64,000 nucleotides of DNA, from assembly GCA_023105745.1 (NCBI GenBank), contig JALGQZ010000011.1, positions 30,006,612 to 30,070,611 of the forward strand, read 5' to 3'. The notes beneath the pieces are model-generated. The model saw only the letters and a program-made list of their open reading frames with translations, made no database searches and was not told the DNA's origin. Of this stretch, positions 1-12,265 are shown piece after piece. Numbering within the stretch: position 1 is the stretch's first letter; the number at the start of each line of letters is the position of its first letter. The translations under genes and the position numbers were made by a program. Source of the stretch: Austropuccinia psidii. Lineage: Eukaryota > Basidiomycota > Pucciniomycetes > Pucciniales > Sphaerophragmiaceae.

Positions 1-1
1 A

Positions 2-697
2 AATACAGAATTTGAAGGTCATGCTAGTATATGGTACACAGAAATGAAAGAAATCCATGGCAGAAGAAACTTGCCATGGTGGAAGAGTCAAATAATCCAA
101 AAGTAAAGTAATGGTACTTGAATATGGAAAAAGACCATGTCATTTGAAAATGGCAAATACTCTGTGGACAAAGATCCATATGAGTGGTGTCTTAGACAGT
201 CTGAAAGCCTTAAAGCCATTGATCCTCAGATGAACATCCAAATGAGGAATCACAAACTTATGACACAGCTTCCAGGAGAACTAGAGCATGCAGTAAGATG
301 CAGATGCAAACAAAATTGCACTCTAGATGACATTGCTAATACCTTACAAGATATAAGGAAAAGAACTAATATAGGGAAATTCACCCTATATAGAAGCATT
401 AGTTTCAAAGAGAAAGAACCTCTCAGGGTAGAGCTTAAAGAAAAACCCAGAGAAAGAGTGGCAGAAGTGGCAAAGAAGAAGAATTCTTGTCACAATTGTG
501 GTTCAACAGACCACTATGCCAACAACTGTCTAAACAAAAAGAAAAAAGTCTATGCCATTGAGAAAGTACCAGAAGATTCTGAATCAGACTCCATGGGTGG
601 TGCCATCAGAGAACCATCTGATGATGACCAAGACCCAAGAGAAGAATTTGTAGTGGAATACCAAGAGGAAACCCCACTAGAAATTCAGCACATATAG
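2..697 (+). pseudogene. gag: Gag C-terminal half of element A
   Basis: The window opens inside Gag in frame 2. Stops at about 104 and 119 break the frame, which is then open from 137 to a TAG at 695-697. The product shares the segment around VDKDPYEWCLRQS and the MRNHKL...LEHAV block with the Gag of element D, so it is the nucleocapsid-side half of Gag. A perfect CX2CX4HX4C zinc knuckle (CHNC...H...C) lies at 488-529 and would bind packaged RNA. A Glu/Asp/Ser-rich tail follows. The next ORF is in the same frame, so the TAG may have separated Gag from Pol originally or be a mutation; one copy cannot decide. Confidence 0.85.
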
Positions 698-1135
698 TTG
701 GAAGCAGGAATGCCACAGGATACTTCCAACAAAAGCTTGTGCACACATACCCAAGATGCACAAACAATCCTTGTTACAACAACCAGAGGAATGGCATATA
801 TACATGGAACAGCCACAAAAGTGACTGTCTGTATTGACAATGCTCAACATCCATTGATCATTGATAGTGGGGCACACTGCTCCATAGTGGCCAAAAATTA
901 TCTGGATAACCACTTCCCAAATTGGGAAAAACAGCTCTTGCCAACCAAGGCAAAAGACTTCAAGAGTGCATCAGGAAAAATGACTTCTATTGGTACAATT
1001 ATTAAAGAAATAATTATACCTCATAGGAAGGGTAATATCAGACTAAACCCAGAGTTTTTAGTGCTTGATGATGCCCACATCCAATGGTTCTTACTGGGAA
1101 CAGATTACCAAAGGATGTATGGCATAGATATTTAA
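698..1135 (+). pseudogene. pro: Retropepsin (aspartic protease) of element A
   Basis: It is in the same frame as Gag, directly after the TAG. The active-site motif D-S-G-A is at 863-874, within IIDSGAHCSIV. A downstream LLGTDY segment matches the flap/end region of Ty3-type proteases. The enzyme would cut Gag and Gag-Pol into mature proteins inside the particle. The frame ends at 1133-1135, and the homologous sequence continues in another frame from about 1154, so an indel in the A-rich run at 1136-1150 separates protease from RT. Confidence 0.85.
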
Positions 1136-1153
1136 AATAGTAAAAAAAAGGCA

Positions 1154-2723
1154 TATTACAGTTGTTACCAACAAGGAGAAGAAATTTTCACTTGATATAT
1201 ACCAAATTTCTGCCCATGACCCACTGGAGGAGCTACTGAATGAATTCAGGGAGGGCAAGTTTAGCACTACCCTCACCAGTAAACAAAAACTAAGTTTACT
1301 GAAGATTCTGAGGAAGAACAGACCAGCATTGGCCATTGGTGAAGAACCACTAGACAAGATCAAAGGCCATGATATAGAACTCTATCTGGTTGTGGAAAGA
1401 CCTTATCCACCCATTCTCAGGAGACCTCCTGATCCAGCAAGTCTGGAAACCAGGAAAGAAATTGAAAAACATATCAATGAACTCCGGGACATGGATGTCA
1501 TCAGAAAGATTGGACAAAATGAAATAGTGGAAATAACAACTCCTGTCCTAATCACCTGGCATGATGGCAAGTATAGACTGTGTGGAGACTTCAGAGCTCT
1601 GAATAACTATACAAAAGCAGACAGGTACCTTATACCCAGGATACCTCATGCCTTGGATAAACTGGCAAAAGCCAAATGCATAACCAAAATGGATTGTATG
1701 AAAGGCTTCCACCAAAATGGGGTTAAACCACACTCCATGAAATGACTCAGAATAATATGCCATATGGGCATATATGTGTACACCAGGATGCCATTTGGCA
1801 TCAAAAATGCACCAGCCCACTTCCGAAGGATGATGGACACAATATTTCAAGAATAAATATTGGAAGGCTGGATGGTGGTATATATTGATGACATCATTAT
1901 ATACTCAGAGAAATGGGAAGACCATATACAATACATAGACAGAGTTCTGCGTAAATGTACACCCATCAATCTGAAAATTTCACTGAAAAAGTCCAATTTT
2001 GGCCAACAAGAGCTACTAGCTCTAGGACATAAAGTCTGAGGTCTTAGTCTGGCAATTGACCAGAGTAAAGTAGCAGCAGTACTGAAAAACCCATTACTAA
2101 AGAGCATCAAAGAGATGCAATCTTTCCTTGGGTTTGCTAGCTACTATAGAAACCACATCAACAATTTTTCCCACATAACTAGTAGTTTATACAAGCTATG
2201 TTCAAAAGATGTAGGTTTTGAAATTACCAAGGAAAGGAGGGATGCATATGAGAGGATCAAACATGAGCTCACAAATGCACCTGTGCTCATCTTGCCTGAC
2301 TTTGAACTACCATTCAAGTTATACATAGATGCAGCATGTAGCCAAGGCATAGGAGCAGCCCTTCACCAAAGACAAATCGTGGATGGTGAACCAAGAGAGG
2401 GAGTAATATGTTACATCTCTAGGCAACTGAAAGATTCAGAAGCCAGGTATGGGGCCACCCAGACTGATTGTCTATGCTTAGTCTGGGCTTGGGAAAACCT
2501 CAATTATTATTTGGAGGGTGCAGTCTTTGGAATCTACACAGACTGCACCGCCTTGAAGTCTTTACTAAGAATGAGGACTACAAATAGACACATGCTGATA
2601 TGGTAAATAGCCATCCAGGAGTATAGAGGGAACATATACAAGGAAGGTAAAAGTCATACCAATGCAGATGGCCTTAGCAGATGGCCACTGGACAATGTCA
2701 AAAGCAATCCAGCTTATGACCCT
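1154..2723 (+). pseudogene. pol: Reverse transcriptase-RNase H of element A
   Basis: One frame (frame 0) covers RT and RNase H, with in-frame stops at about 1744, 1854, 2037 and 2604. RT landmarks are the ERPYPP...RRPP entry, the palm-start segment GDFRALN near 1590, the polymerase motif YIDD at 1881-1892 (intact) and the SFLGFASYYRNHI connection at about 2121. RNase H shows YIDAA near 2321 and YTDCTALKSLL near 2538. The usual catalytic Glu in the TQTECLCL block reads Asp here. RT would copy element RNA and RNase H remove it. The stops mean no full-length product is made. Confidence 0.9.
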
Positions 2724-3387
2724 GAAGTGGCAGCCAAGATACCTATCCATTTCATAGAGATAGATAGGAAGAAGAACTTCAGAATTTCTGAATGGGAACC
2801 AGAAAGTGGTACCCTTGACAGTGGAAACACTGATTCAGAAGGAACAGAAACTCCCATACTGGTAATAAGTTCTTCAGAACTACACAATGATTTCTCAAGT
2901 GCAGTAATAAAGTCTTATGAGAAGCACAAACAGTGTGGCATCTTAATAAAACTCCTTCAACAAAGATACAGGAGTCCAGACCTGGAATCCCAGCTGGAAG
3001 AGCCCTGGTTGAGGGCCTATAAGGATAACAAGTTCTTCCTTGTTGATGGCCTGCTTTACCACAGAGAAAAGCACACAAGTGCACTCACAGTGATAGACAG
3101 AAAGCACATCTCCCTGATCCTGCAGGAATTCCATGACTGCCCCTATATGGGACACATGCGTGAAGACAAGACCAAAGAGAGGGTAGCAAGCACAGCTTGG
3201 TGGCCCAAGTGGGAACAAGAGTTGAGTGAATACATCAACATTTGTGAAAGATTCCAAAAGGCAAATAGGAAACATGGGAAGAAGTATGGGTTACTTCAAC
3301 ACATAGAAGAACCCAAACACCCATGGGAAACCATCAATAAAAACTGGGTTACAGGACTTGTCCCAGGAGGAAAAGAAAACTACAATG
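2724..3387 (+). pseudogene. pol: Integrase of element A, N-terminal part, cut by element B
   Basis: The RT frame continues with the H2C2 zinc-binding region: His residues in the EFHDCPYMGH segment and CERFQKAN, where the second Cys of the expected CxxC has become Phe. The catalytic core begins with the W-E-T-I-N...W-V-T-G-L segment before the frame meets the B LTR at 3388. The first catalytic Asp lies beyond the insertion, at about 32935. The reading frame seen past 3388 is translated LTR and has no meaning for integrase. Confidence 0.88.
3383..3387. repeat. Left TSD of element B (CAATG)
   Basis: CAATG directly precedes the TGTCACAACC start of B and is repeated at 32916-32920 after its CTGTGACA end. 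Confidence 0.93.
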
Positions 3388-4994
3388 TGTCACAACCACA
3401 AATAATGACCCTCCTCCATTGGTGTTGCGGCAATTCCAACCTGATACCAAGTTGGGGCCAATTGGCCACACCATATCTTTATGGCCAATTTGCCCCCCTC
3501 TGGTGCTCTATGGCCTTTTGGCCATATACTGCCCTCATTGGCCTCCCTGGCCAATTCCCACCTCACCACCCCCAGGCCTTTATCTCTTTTTTTGGGCCTG
3601 GGGGGTCCTTTAGTCTTCCAGGGGCTTCCAGGCCCCCTAGCCACCACCACCACCTTTGGGCCTACCCTTTTCATTAGGGGGTCCTGGCATAAATGGCCTT
3701 TTTGGGCCATAATCACCGCCAATGGTCCATAGGCCAATTAGGCCCCCTTTGGCCTAATAGAATGAGGCCAAAGGGGGAAGCCCACTAGCCCCCAAGGCCA
3801 GGTGGGTCCCAAAACACAATTTGGCCCTCCTGAGCCAATTTTGGCCACAAATTTCATGGACACCAAAAATGGTCACAAACCCCATAGGACCCAAATTTGG
3901 CCAAGAACCACCATAGGCCATTTTTCAGCCCATGGCCTCTGGTGGCCAGCAGAGGCCACCAGATCAGCTCAGCTCAATCCTTCCCCTCAACTTAAGGGGA
4001 ATTCTTTCCAGTCCTCAATGCACCCCGTACTCAAGGTTGCAGGAGTGGTGCATACATGGTATTATATACCATTATGCACCATTTTTGCTCAGCAATTCAT
4101 TGGTGACATTTTCAGGACCAAAATCTATCTTTACAAAGCAAGGCCCCAAAATCCAAAACCCATTTCAAAGGAGGAATTTTTAACTCATCAGTCTGGCAAT
4201 CTATGGCGGCAATCAGAAGACCATTCAGGGACCCCAATCACCTGGCACTGCAGGAGTTGGGTTGGCAATTCATTCAGGATTATCCCAAGGGCCATTCTCA
4301 GAGGTTATACATTATTTCAATCAGTTGTCAAGGCATCAAGTATTTCAATACTCCTCAGACAACTCAATTGGTCCATACAGGCGGCAATCAATAAACCTGT
4401 ATGTACTTGGCCCAATTGGGCCAATTCATATTCCACTGTGGGAATTCAATCACAAAGCTCAAATTCCAAGATGGCCAGATATGTATTGGCCCAATTCAGA
4501 CAATACAGCCAGTGAATCACCTTCCAGGATCAGTCTTTCAGCGTTTCACATATACTGGCCACCTTTCAGCATCTGGGGATTTTTTCCCCAGTTAATTAAT
4601 ATATTGGATTTATTTTTTTCCTTATTTCCTTTTACCTTATTAAAGTTAATACTGATAATCTTGAGTAAGTCATTAAGCACCCCTTATCTTTTCTTTCTCG
4701 CCTGTCAGTGGATATTGGTGGTCATATCCTTTACTAATTCCATTGTTTTTTCTGGCAGGTTGAAACAGTGAATTGAGGATTCACTTGGTTGCCTTCTTGG
4801 CTTTTGATCTTTTATTATCTTGGCCACTGTAATCCCTTCTTATTTTCTTCCTATCCCTGGCATACTTGTCTTTACTCTATTCTTCTTCTAGAGAAATATA
4901 ATCATTTTTATTTCTTTATCTTTTGGAGCCCTCCAAGTGAGTTCTTGATTCCTGAGTTCCAGGCCACTCTTTTCTTCCACAAGAGCCTGTGACA
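3388..4994 (+). repeat. 5' LTR of element B (about 1.6 kb)
   Basis: It starts TGTCACAACC and ends CTGTGACA. The 5' half is remarkably rich in GGCC and TGGCCA with almost no CpG; the 3' half is AT-rich. A TATA-like TATATA lies at 4063-4068 and is conserved in the other copies. The sequence is shared with 11457-12158, 31968-32915 and 35433-36763. Confidence 0.93.
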
Positions 4995-5640
4995 TTATAT
5001 TAATTAACTCATAATTTCTTTTCTTTTCATTCATTCTTATATTTTAATTCATTCATTTCAGTTCATCAAAATTATGGCTCTTCAACCTTTTATGAATTTT
5101 ATGATTCTTTGTCACTTCTCAATTTTCTCTCATTCATTTTCCATTCTTGAAAATTGAAAGCTGACCCATCTCAATTCTTATTTTCTTCATATATCTTATT
5201 TTCAAATCATCAATTCTCATTTTTAATTCAGGTGTCTTTTTCATTTTGACTTTCAAATTGTTCATCAGATCATTCAGACACGTTCTTCATATCAGGATTC
5301 ATTTTGTTTTTTAAGAAGATTTCACTTGATATTTATTTGATTGATCAATTTGACATAATTGACATTGATTTCAAGAAAACTGATTGACCTGAAGATTTCA
5401 TTGATTTTGCCAATTATTAACATCAAGAATTTGGACATAAATTGATTTTGCCTCAAGATTTCATTTCATTGATTGATTCACCGCAAGACTTGATTTTGAA
5501 TTTATTTGACATTTGATTTTGATTGATTGATTTATTTGATTCATTGATTAATTTATTTCCCCAAGATTTGATTGTTGATTCCTCACCTCAAAAGTTTTTT
5601 GATTTTTATTCATTTATTAAATTTTTTATTCCTGAAATCA
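4995..5640 (+). other. Untranslated leader of element B
   Basis: AT-rich, with many TTGATT-type short repeats, and no coding frame I can support. Unlike in C, D and F, no obvious tRNA-complementary primer site beginning TGG follows the LTR; self-priming is possible but unproven. Confidence 0.6.
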
Positions 5641-6961
5641 TACCAGTTGAACATTAAACTCCTGCAAGAGAGACCAGATCTCAGGCCAGAACTCAAGCTG
5701 TTCTTACTTCAACTCCAAGAGCTCCTCTTGATGGCACTCCAGCAGTACCTCAACCAAGAGCCCAATTGGATAGAGGACCCTGCATGGAAGGGGCAGCACC
5801 ATCCAGGAAGGAAGGAAGAGGGCCAAGAAGGTCAAGTTCATTATCAGGAGTGGTTGGCGGATTTTCAGGACTTTCAAGAACCAATCTCAAGGTTCCAGGT
5901 GAAGATGATGAAGAGGAGGAGGGGAATTCTGTTGAAGAGGAAGAGTCTGATGGTACTGAAGGTGCCCCTGCTCCTGTGGGAGCATCCCAAGGTACTGGAA
6001 GACCAACTATAGCCCAGTCTGATCAGCCTGTCTCTCATCAGTCTGAACCATCTTTATTGGCCATTATGCAGCAGATGACTCAAATCATGGCCAATCTTCA
6101 AGCAGCTTCTTCTTCTGAGTCATCAAGACCACCAGCCTTCAAGACTCCATCTATGAAGGCACCAGAATGCTTTGATGGGACTCAGCTCTTCAAAGTCAGA
6201 AGCTTTATTCAGTCTTGTCAACTTAATTTTTTCACAATGACGTGGCAAATTTCTGTCAAGCCAGGAAGGAAGTTCTTTATGCCACTTCATTCCTAGTTTG
6301 CAGGGCTGCAAAATGGAGTGAGCCTTATCTTTCCAATCTCACTAATCAAGACTCAAGTTATCTTCTCAATTCATGGCCATTGTTTGAATCCCAACACTTT
6401 ACTTTATTTGGGGACACAAATGAAGTTAGAAAAGTGGAATCAGAGTTGGATGGCCTTAGAATGAAAGAAGGTGGTCATGTTGCCTTATACATTGCCAATT
6501 TCAGGAGGTTGGTTTCAAGAATTGGAGATTGGGGTGAAAGGTCCCTTATTCATCATCTCAGGAAGGGTTTGGCTTCCAGAATTCTGGATCAATTGGCCTC
6601 CCATCCTACAAACATTGATTCTCTTCAAGACTTAATGGACGTCATCCTGGAACTTGATACCAGGTAACATGAGAGGCAAAAGGAGAAGAAGCCTGAAGCC
6701 TCAAAGTCAAACTCTTCTCATCATCATAATTCTTCAAGCTCAAGTCATAAGAAGAATTTTCATTCTCAAAAGCGGGACAAGCCCCATTCTTCCTTGTTGA
6801 TTAAGGACCTAAAGTTGAAAGGTTCTAAAAAGGAAAGAAGAATCAAGGAGGGCTTGTGTACTTATTGTGGTGGGAAGCATGGTCTTGAGTCCTGTTTCAA
6901 AAGGCCTCAAAACAAGCTTACCCAACTGTCAGGCCAATTTCCCAGTCAGGGAAAAGCCTGA
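5641..6961 (+). pseudogene. gag: Gag of element B
   Basis: The capsid-like part begins in frame 0, with the first usable ATG at 5766 and an Arg/Pro-rich stretch upstream broken by a stop near 5654. It runs through an acidic linker and the APECFDGTQ...FIQSC capsid start. A frameshift near 6240 moves it to frame 2, where the capsid core continues to a TAA... break at 6665-6667. After that stop the same frame carries a Ser/His/Lys-rich segment and a zinc knuckle CX2CX3HX4C at 6857-6895, ending at TGA 6959-6961. This protein would form the particle and bind RNA; the copy is broken by at least one indel and one stop. Confidence 0.85.
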
Positions 6962-6975
6962 GTGAAGCTCATGTT

Positions 6976-7377
6976 GTGTTCAATGGTCTTCACTGTTTTC
7001 CATCCAGAGCACAATTGTGCATTCTGAATACTGGTGTCAAGAATCCTCTTAAATTCTTTGTTTTTTCTTCCCTTTCTGATGTCTTTTACAGTATTCTAAT
7101 TGATTCTGGTGCTACCAACTCATTTATTGCAAAGCAGTCTGTTCACAAGTACTCATTGACTACATCAGAAATTCCAGAGAAGATTACTCTTATCATTTTG
7201 GACTCCTCTGAGTCCCCTTCCTTATTTGTGACTCACCATATCAAATATATGGTTGAGCTCCCTTCTTTCCCAAGCTTTGAATGGGACTTTTTAGTCATTG
7301 ATACTCCCAAGGGAGAAGACCTCATATTGGGCTTTGACTTTGTAGATCATTTTTATCCTTCTATTGATTGGAGGTAA
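6976..7377 (+). pseudogene. pro: Retropepsin of element B
   Basis: Frame 1. The active site is LIDSGATNSFI with D-S-G-A at 7102-7113. The DLILGFDFVDHF segment is the C-terminal protease strand leading toward RT. The TAA at 7375-7377 ends the frame, and homologous Pol sequence continues after it in other frames. About 130 codons is the normal size for a retropepsin domain plus linker. Confidence 0.85.
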
Positions 7378-9105
7378 GGGCTGATCACCTTTAATGCTGA
7401 TCATAAGGACTATTCTGATCCTTCTAAATTTTCCGTAATGACTTTTCTTCTGCCGAATCATGTGCAGCTCTGGTTGGTGATTCTAGAACACCATCATTCC
7501 CATCTTCTGTCCATATTCCTTCCATAAATTACCCTCAGTCATTACCTTTATCTGGAGATGAAGTCTTCAAAGAGATTCAAGATGTTGGAGAAGATAATTC
7601 TGTATCTTCACTTCATCTCTTCTTTGGGAATATGGACCTTCCTCCTTCATCTTGTCATAACTCCCTGGAGGAGTTGTGGGATGAAGCGGAAGAGACAGAA
7701 GAAGTAGAAACCATGATGAGGGTTGTTCCTTATACTTATCACAAATATTTGGTTGTATTCTCCAAGGTGAAAGCAGAAAAACTTCCTCCTCACTGAGCCT
7801 GTGATCATCATATTGAGCTGGAGAGGTCTCTACCTCCAGCTGGGGTGATCTACTCTTTATCCAAACAAGAGTCAGATTCACTCAGGGCCTAAATTTGAGA
7901 GAATGTAGAGAAAGGTTTCATCCAGCCAAGCTCCTCTTCAACAAGAGCACCTGTCCTCTTTGTCAAAAAGAAAGATGGTGGCCTCCGTTTGTGTGTTGAT
8001 AACTGCAAACTAAATGCTGTTACTAGGAAGAAAAAGTATCCTGTTCCTCCTATGAATCAGCTTCTCAATGTTTTTAATGGTTCTTCTATCTTCTCCAAGA
8101 TTGATTTGCATGGTGCATATAACCTGCTCAAAATCAAGGAGGGTGATGAACATTTGACATGCTTCAGAGGCAAATATGGCAATTATGAGTACTTGGTTAT
8201 TCTGTTTGGGCTCACCAATGCTCCTGCCTCTTTTCAGAATCTTGTCAATGATATCTTCCAAGATCTTCTTGATGTTTATGTCGTTGTTTATTTGGATGAA
8301 ATTATGGTCTTTTCCAAATCTGAGCAAGAACATGTCACTCATGTGTCCACTGTTCTTTCCAGACTCAGAGCCAATAACCTTTTTGCTAAGGCTTCAAAGT
8401 GCCTATTTCATGTCTCTAGTGTAGAGTATCTTGGTTATGTTGTTTCTTCTGAAGGTCTCAATATGGACCACACAAAAGTCCAGAAGATTCTCAATTGGCC
8501 TCCTCCAAGAACCATCAAGGCTCTTCAATCATTCCTTGGCTTTGCCAACTTCTACTGCCGTTTTATCAAGAATTATTCAAAGAAAATCAGGCCACTCACC
8601 AGCTTCCTCAAGAAAGATTCCTTTTTACCCTCAATGAGGAAGCTCTTACTCAGTTTCACAAACTCAAAGAAGCCTTCACCACTGCTCCAGTCCTATCCCA
8701 CTTCAATTCTTCTCTACCCACCATTGTAGAGACCAATGCATCCGATTATGCCTTGGGTACTGTACTGAGTCAGGTCTCTGACTCAGGAAAACATCCCATT
8801 GCATTTGACAGTTGCAAGCTTATTCCAGCAGAGCTCAACTATGAGATTAATTACCAGGAACTCCTTGGCATAGTCTGTGCTCTCAAGTGCTGGAGGGCTT
8901 TTCTTCTTTCTCTCTCTTCCCCTTTTAACGTTCCCACTGATCATTCCTCTCTTCAATACTTCATGTCTTCAAAAGTCCTTACTTGCTGTCAAGCCCTCTG
9001 GGCCAAATTCCTCTCTGAATTTAATTTCTCAATCATTTATCGCCCTGGCCGCCTAGCTACTCTTCCCAATGCCTTATCACGTCAGGACAACGTTTATCTG
9101 GAGAG
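7378..9105 (+). pseudogene. pol: Reverse transcriptase-RNase H of element B
   Basis: 7378-7770 is the poorly conserved linker, and the RT entry is near 7770-7990 with stops at about 7796 and 7890. The palm is open from 7989 in frame 0: VKKKDGGLRLCVD just upstream, then SKIDLHGAYN and FGLTNAPASFQ. The polymerase motif reads YLDE instead of YLDD at 8289-8300, so the second catalytic Asp is lost. A frameshift near 8635 moves to frame 2. There RNase H shows VETNASDYA, where the first catalytic Asp is Asn, then NYQELLGIV and PTDHSSLQY. It is dead by sequence in both enzymes. Confidence 0.9.
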
Positions 9106-10444
9106 GGGGGAGGATTTCATCAGCAAGAATCCAATAAACTCTCAACAGCTCATCAAAGAGGATGAAGTCCAACCTTCAAGATATTTTTCAGTCAAGGTGA
9201 ATTCCTTTTCAAATTTGATTGAATCAATTCAGAAGAAATTATGGCAAGACCCTCAGTACAGAAGTATCCTGCAAGAATTGGGGAGAGGTAAATCCATTCA
9301 GGAGTATTCTCTTGATTCCTCTTCCCAACTTCTTTTCTTCAAAGATCGGGTGGTGGTCCCAAATGACCCCACAATCCAACTCAGCATTCTTCAAAAGCGT
9401 CATGACTCTCCTCTAGCTGCACACCCTGGCCAAGAAAAGCCTCTCAAACTTGTCAAGCAGGATTTCCACTGGCCCGGAACGACTTAATTCACCAAGGATT
9501 ATGTCTCATCCTGTCAACAGTGTTCAAGAAACAAAAATTTTCATCACAAGAAGTTTGGATTCCTCAAACCCCTTCCAATTCCAAATGGTCCTTGGATTTG
9601 TCTTTCAATGGACTTCATCACTCAACTGCCACTGTCCAATTCCTTGGATTAAATTCTGGCAATAGTGGACATATTCTCAAAGATGGCAGTTTTTATTCCA
9701 ACAATGTCTTCAATCACTTCACTGGATTTGGCCCATTTCTTCATCAAGAATATCTTTTCAAAGAATGGCCTTCCTTCAAGCATTGTCAGTGATAGAGGTT
9801 CCCTTTTTGTTTCTTCTTTTTGGACCCATCTTTGTCAGCAGCTCAAGATTTTAAGAGATCTGTCAACTGCTTACCATCCAGAAACTGATAGAGAGACAGA
9901 GAGGGTAAATCAGATACTAGAACAGTATCTTTGGATGTATGTCAGTTATCATCAAGATGATTGGAACACCTGGCTCCCTCTGGCTGAATTTGCCTACAAT
10001 AATTCTGACCACTCTTCAACAAAACAATCACCGTTTTTCACTGTTTATGGAAGAGATACACAATTTGACTCAGTTCACATCACTCAAGATACTCCTGCTA
10101 GAAAGGTATCAACAAAAATCCAATCAGTACAGCAAGATGTCAAGAGAGAACTTGAAGTTGCCATAAACCGGTTTAAGAGGTATGCAGATAAAAGTAGAGC
10201 AAGTCCACGTGTTTTCAATCCTGGTGACATGGTATGGCTTCCTTCCAAGAACATCAAATCAACCAGACCCACCAAAAAGCTGTCTGAAAGATGGTTGGGT
10301 CCTTTTCCAATCTTGAAGAAAGTCAGTACTAATGCTTACCATCTCAATGGAAATACATCCATCCGGTATTCCATATATCCCTTTTGGAACCAGTCAAGAT
10401 GTCAACAATCCCAAATCGGCATCAAGAGCCTCCTCCTCCAATAA
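9106..10444 (+). pseudogene. pol: Integrase of element B
   Basis: Frame 2. The H2C2 zinc domain spans the HDSPLAAHPG segment (near 9400) and SSCQQCSRN (near 9515), with a TAA between them at 9485-9487 and another stop near 9651. The catalytic core has IVDIFSKM (first Asp, near 9665), IVSDRGSLF (second Asp) and HPETDRETERVNQ (Glu). The GPFPILKKV segment is the SH3-like GPF/Y module. A frameshift near 10360 puts the chromodomain tail in frame 1. Integrase would insert the cDNA and the chromodomain steer it to heterochromatin. Confidence 0.9.
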
Positions 10445-10662
10445 TGATTGAAGAAGAAGAGGAATGGGAAGTCTCTCAAATACTGGATTCAAAGCTCAAG
10501 AAAAGAAAGTTATGGTATCTAGTGGAATGGAAAGGTTTCAGTCAAGACTCAGAAAGATCCACATGGGAACCAGCTGAAAACCTCAAGAATTGTCCTGAAC
10601 TCATCAAAGATTTTCATTCTTTGTATCCTGACAAGCCAGGATCCAATTCTTCCAAAGGTTGA
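10384..10662 (+). pseudogene. Chromodomain at the integrase C-terminus of element B
   Basis: The peptide EWEVSQILDSK...YLVEWKGFS...STWEPAENLKN carries the chromodomain fold signature: the first strand, the W-Y-L-V-E-W-K-G core, then STWEPAENL and the C-terminal helix. Aromatic cage positions (Tyr/Trp) are present. It is in frame 1, after the frameshift in integrase, and ends at TGA 10660-10662. In chromoviruses this domain reads H3K9 methylation and biases insertion; that role is family knowledge. Confidence 0.9.
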
Positions 10663-11456
10663 TCTTTTTATGGTGCTTGGTGGGGAGAGGAATTACCAAA
10701 AGTAAGTCCCACTCCTGGTATGCACCTTTAGGGGTATTCTACTTTTTTCTGTTTTAAGCATCACCTTGGCCACTCTGTGAGCACTTTGCAATTTTGGACA
10801 CAGATCTCTGGCCTGGCTTTCAACATCAGTTCCATAATTATGGCCATTTTCACTTGGGTAAATGGACCATTCTTTTCTTATTTTCCTTTCCAAGACATTA
10901 TCTTTTCAACACATTCGTTTATCAAAACCTTTCTTATTTATGGCACTAGAGGGAGTGGTAACTATTAAAAGTAAGTTCCTCTCCTGGTATGCACTTCCCT
11001 GAGGGGTCTACAATTTTTTCAAAACATCACCTTGGCCACTATGTGAGCACCTGGCATCAAATTCTGGTATCCAGGTCTTTGGCCACTTTCAAAATCAACT
11101 GTCAAAATCCGTGATGAAGATTGGACTCCCCCTCATAATTCCTTTTCACTTTTGTTTTCTTTTTCTTTCTTTATCTGTGTTTCTTTTATTTTTTCTTTCT
11201 TTATATTTTCTTAAAATTCTCTTCTTATAGCTCTTAATGCCAAAGCCTTTACGCCAAAATCATGTCTTCAACATTCTCAAAGCCAAATGTTAAGAGAAGA
11301 CCAAGTCAGCGTCAATTAATATGCCAACACCTTCATCAGTTCAAGTTTTTGTTTTCAACATTCAAATACTTCTGGAATCCCTATGTACAATCCGTCTCAA
11401 CGGGCTTCTACCTTATCTTGGTGCTCAGGAGCTCACCATTCAAGGTAGGGGGGTAC
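10663..11456 (+). repeat. 3' untranslated region of element B with a direct repeat and polypurine tract
   Basis: About 100 bp at 10685-10784 recurs at 10949-11050. Both copies share the AAAGTAAGT, CTCCTGGTATGCAC and CACCTTGGCCACT blocks and a GTGAGCAC end. A purine-rich tract AAGGTAGGGGGG ends just before the 3' LTR at 11457. No gene is visible in the rest. Confidence 0.75.
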
Positions 11457-12158
11457 TGTCACAACCACAAAGAATGACCCTCCTCCATTGGTGTTGCGGC
11501 AATTCCAACCTGAGACCAAGTTGGGGCCAATTTGCCACACCAAATATTTATGGCCAATTTGGCCCCCTCTGGTGATCTATGGCCTTTTGGCCATGTCCTT
11601 CCCTCATTGGCCTCCCTGGACAATTCCCACCTCACCAACCCCCAGGCCTTTATCTCTGTTTTTGGGCCTGGGGGGTCCTTTAGTCTTCTAGGGGCTTCCA
11701 GGCCCCCTAGACACCACCACAACCTTTGGGACTACCCTTTTCATTAGGGAGGTCCTGGCCTAAATGGCCTTTTTGGGCAATTTAGGCCCCCTACGGCCTC
11801 TATGGCCCGTGGGCCATAATCACCGCCCATGGTCCATAGGCCAATTAGGCCCCTTTTGGCCTAATCCAATGAGGCCAAAGGGGGCAGCCCACTAGCCCCC
11901 AAGGCCAGGTGGGTCCCAAAACACAGTTGGGCACACCTGAGCCAATTTTGGCCACAAATTCCATGGACACCAAAAATGGCCATAAACCCCATGGGACCCA
12001 AATTTGGCCAAGAACCACCATAGGCCATTTTTCAGCCCATGGCCCCTGGTAACCAAAAGAGGCCACCTGATCAGCTCAGCTCAATATTTCCACTCAACTT
12101 AAGGGGAATTTGTTCCAGTCCCCCATGCACCCCATACTCAAGGTTGCAGGAGTGGTGC
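11457..12158 (+). repeat. 3' LTR of element B, left part
   Basis: It starts TGTCACAACC and matches 3388-4058 of the 5' LTR, then stops at GTGC where element C begins. Confidence 0.93.
12155..12158. repeat. Left TSD of element C (GTGC)
   Basis: It pairs with 31968-31971. The uninterrupted 5' LTR of B has a single GTGC at this place. It is 4 bp, not the usual 5. Confidence 0.85.
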
Positions 12159-12265
12159 TGTGGTATGCCATACCATATCAGCTTAATAAATTTTTTTTTG
12201 AGGAGAGTGAAAAGTAGCAGTACCCCTATGGGTAGCTTCTCTTGGAAACAAAAGTAAAGGATATT

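Noticed and set aside
3419..4595. Pro/Trp-rich ORFs in the B-family LTRs (also 11488-11747, 32123-32590, 35457-36409)
   Set aside because: Translations of GGCC-rich LTR sequence in several frames, unconserved between LTR copies.
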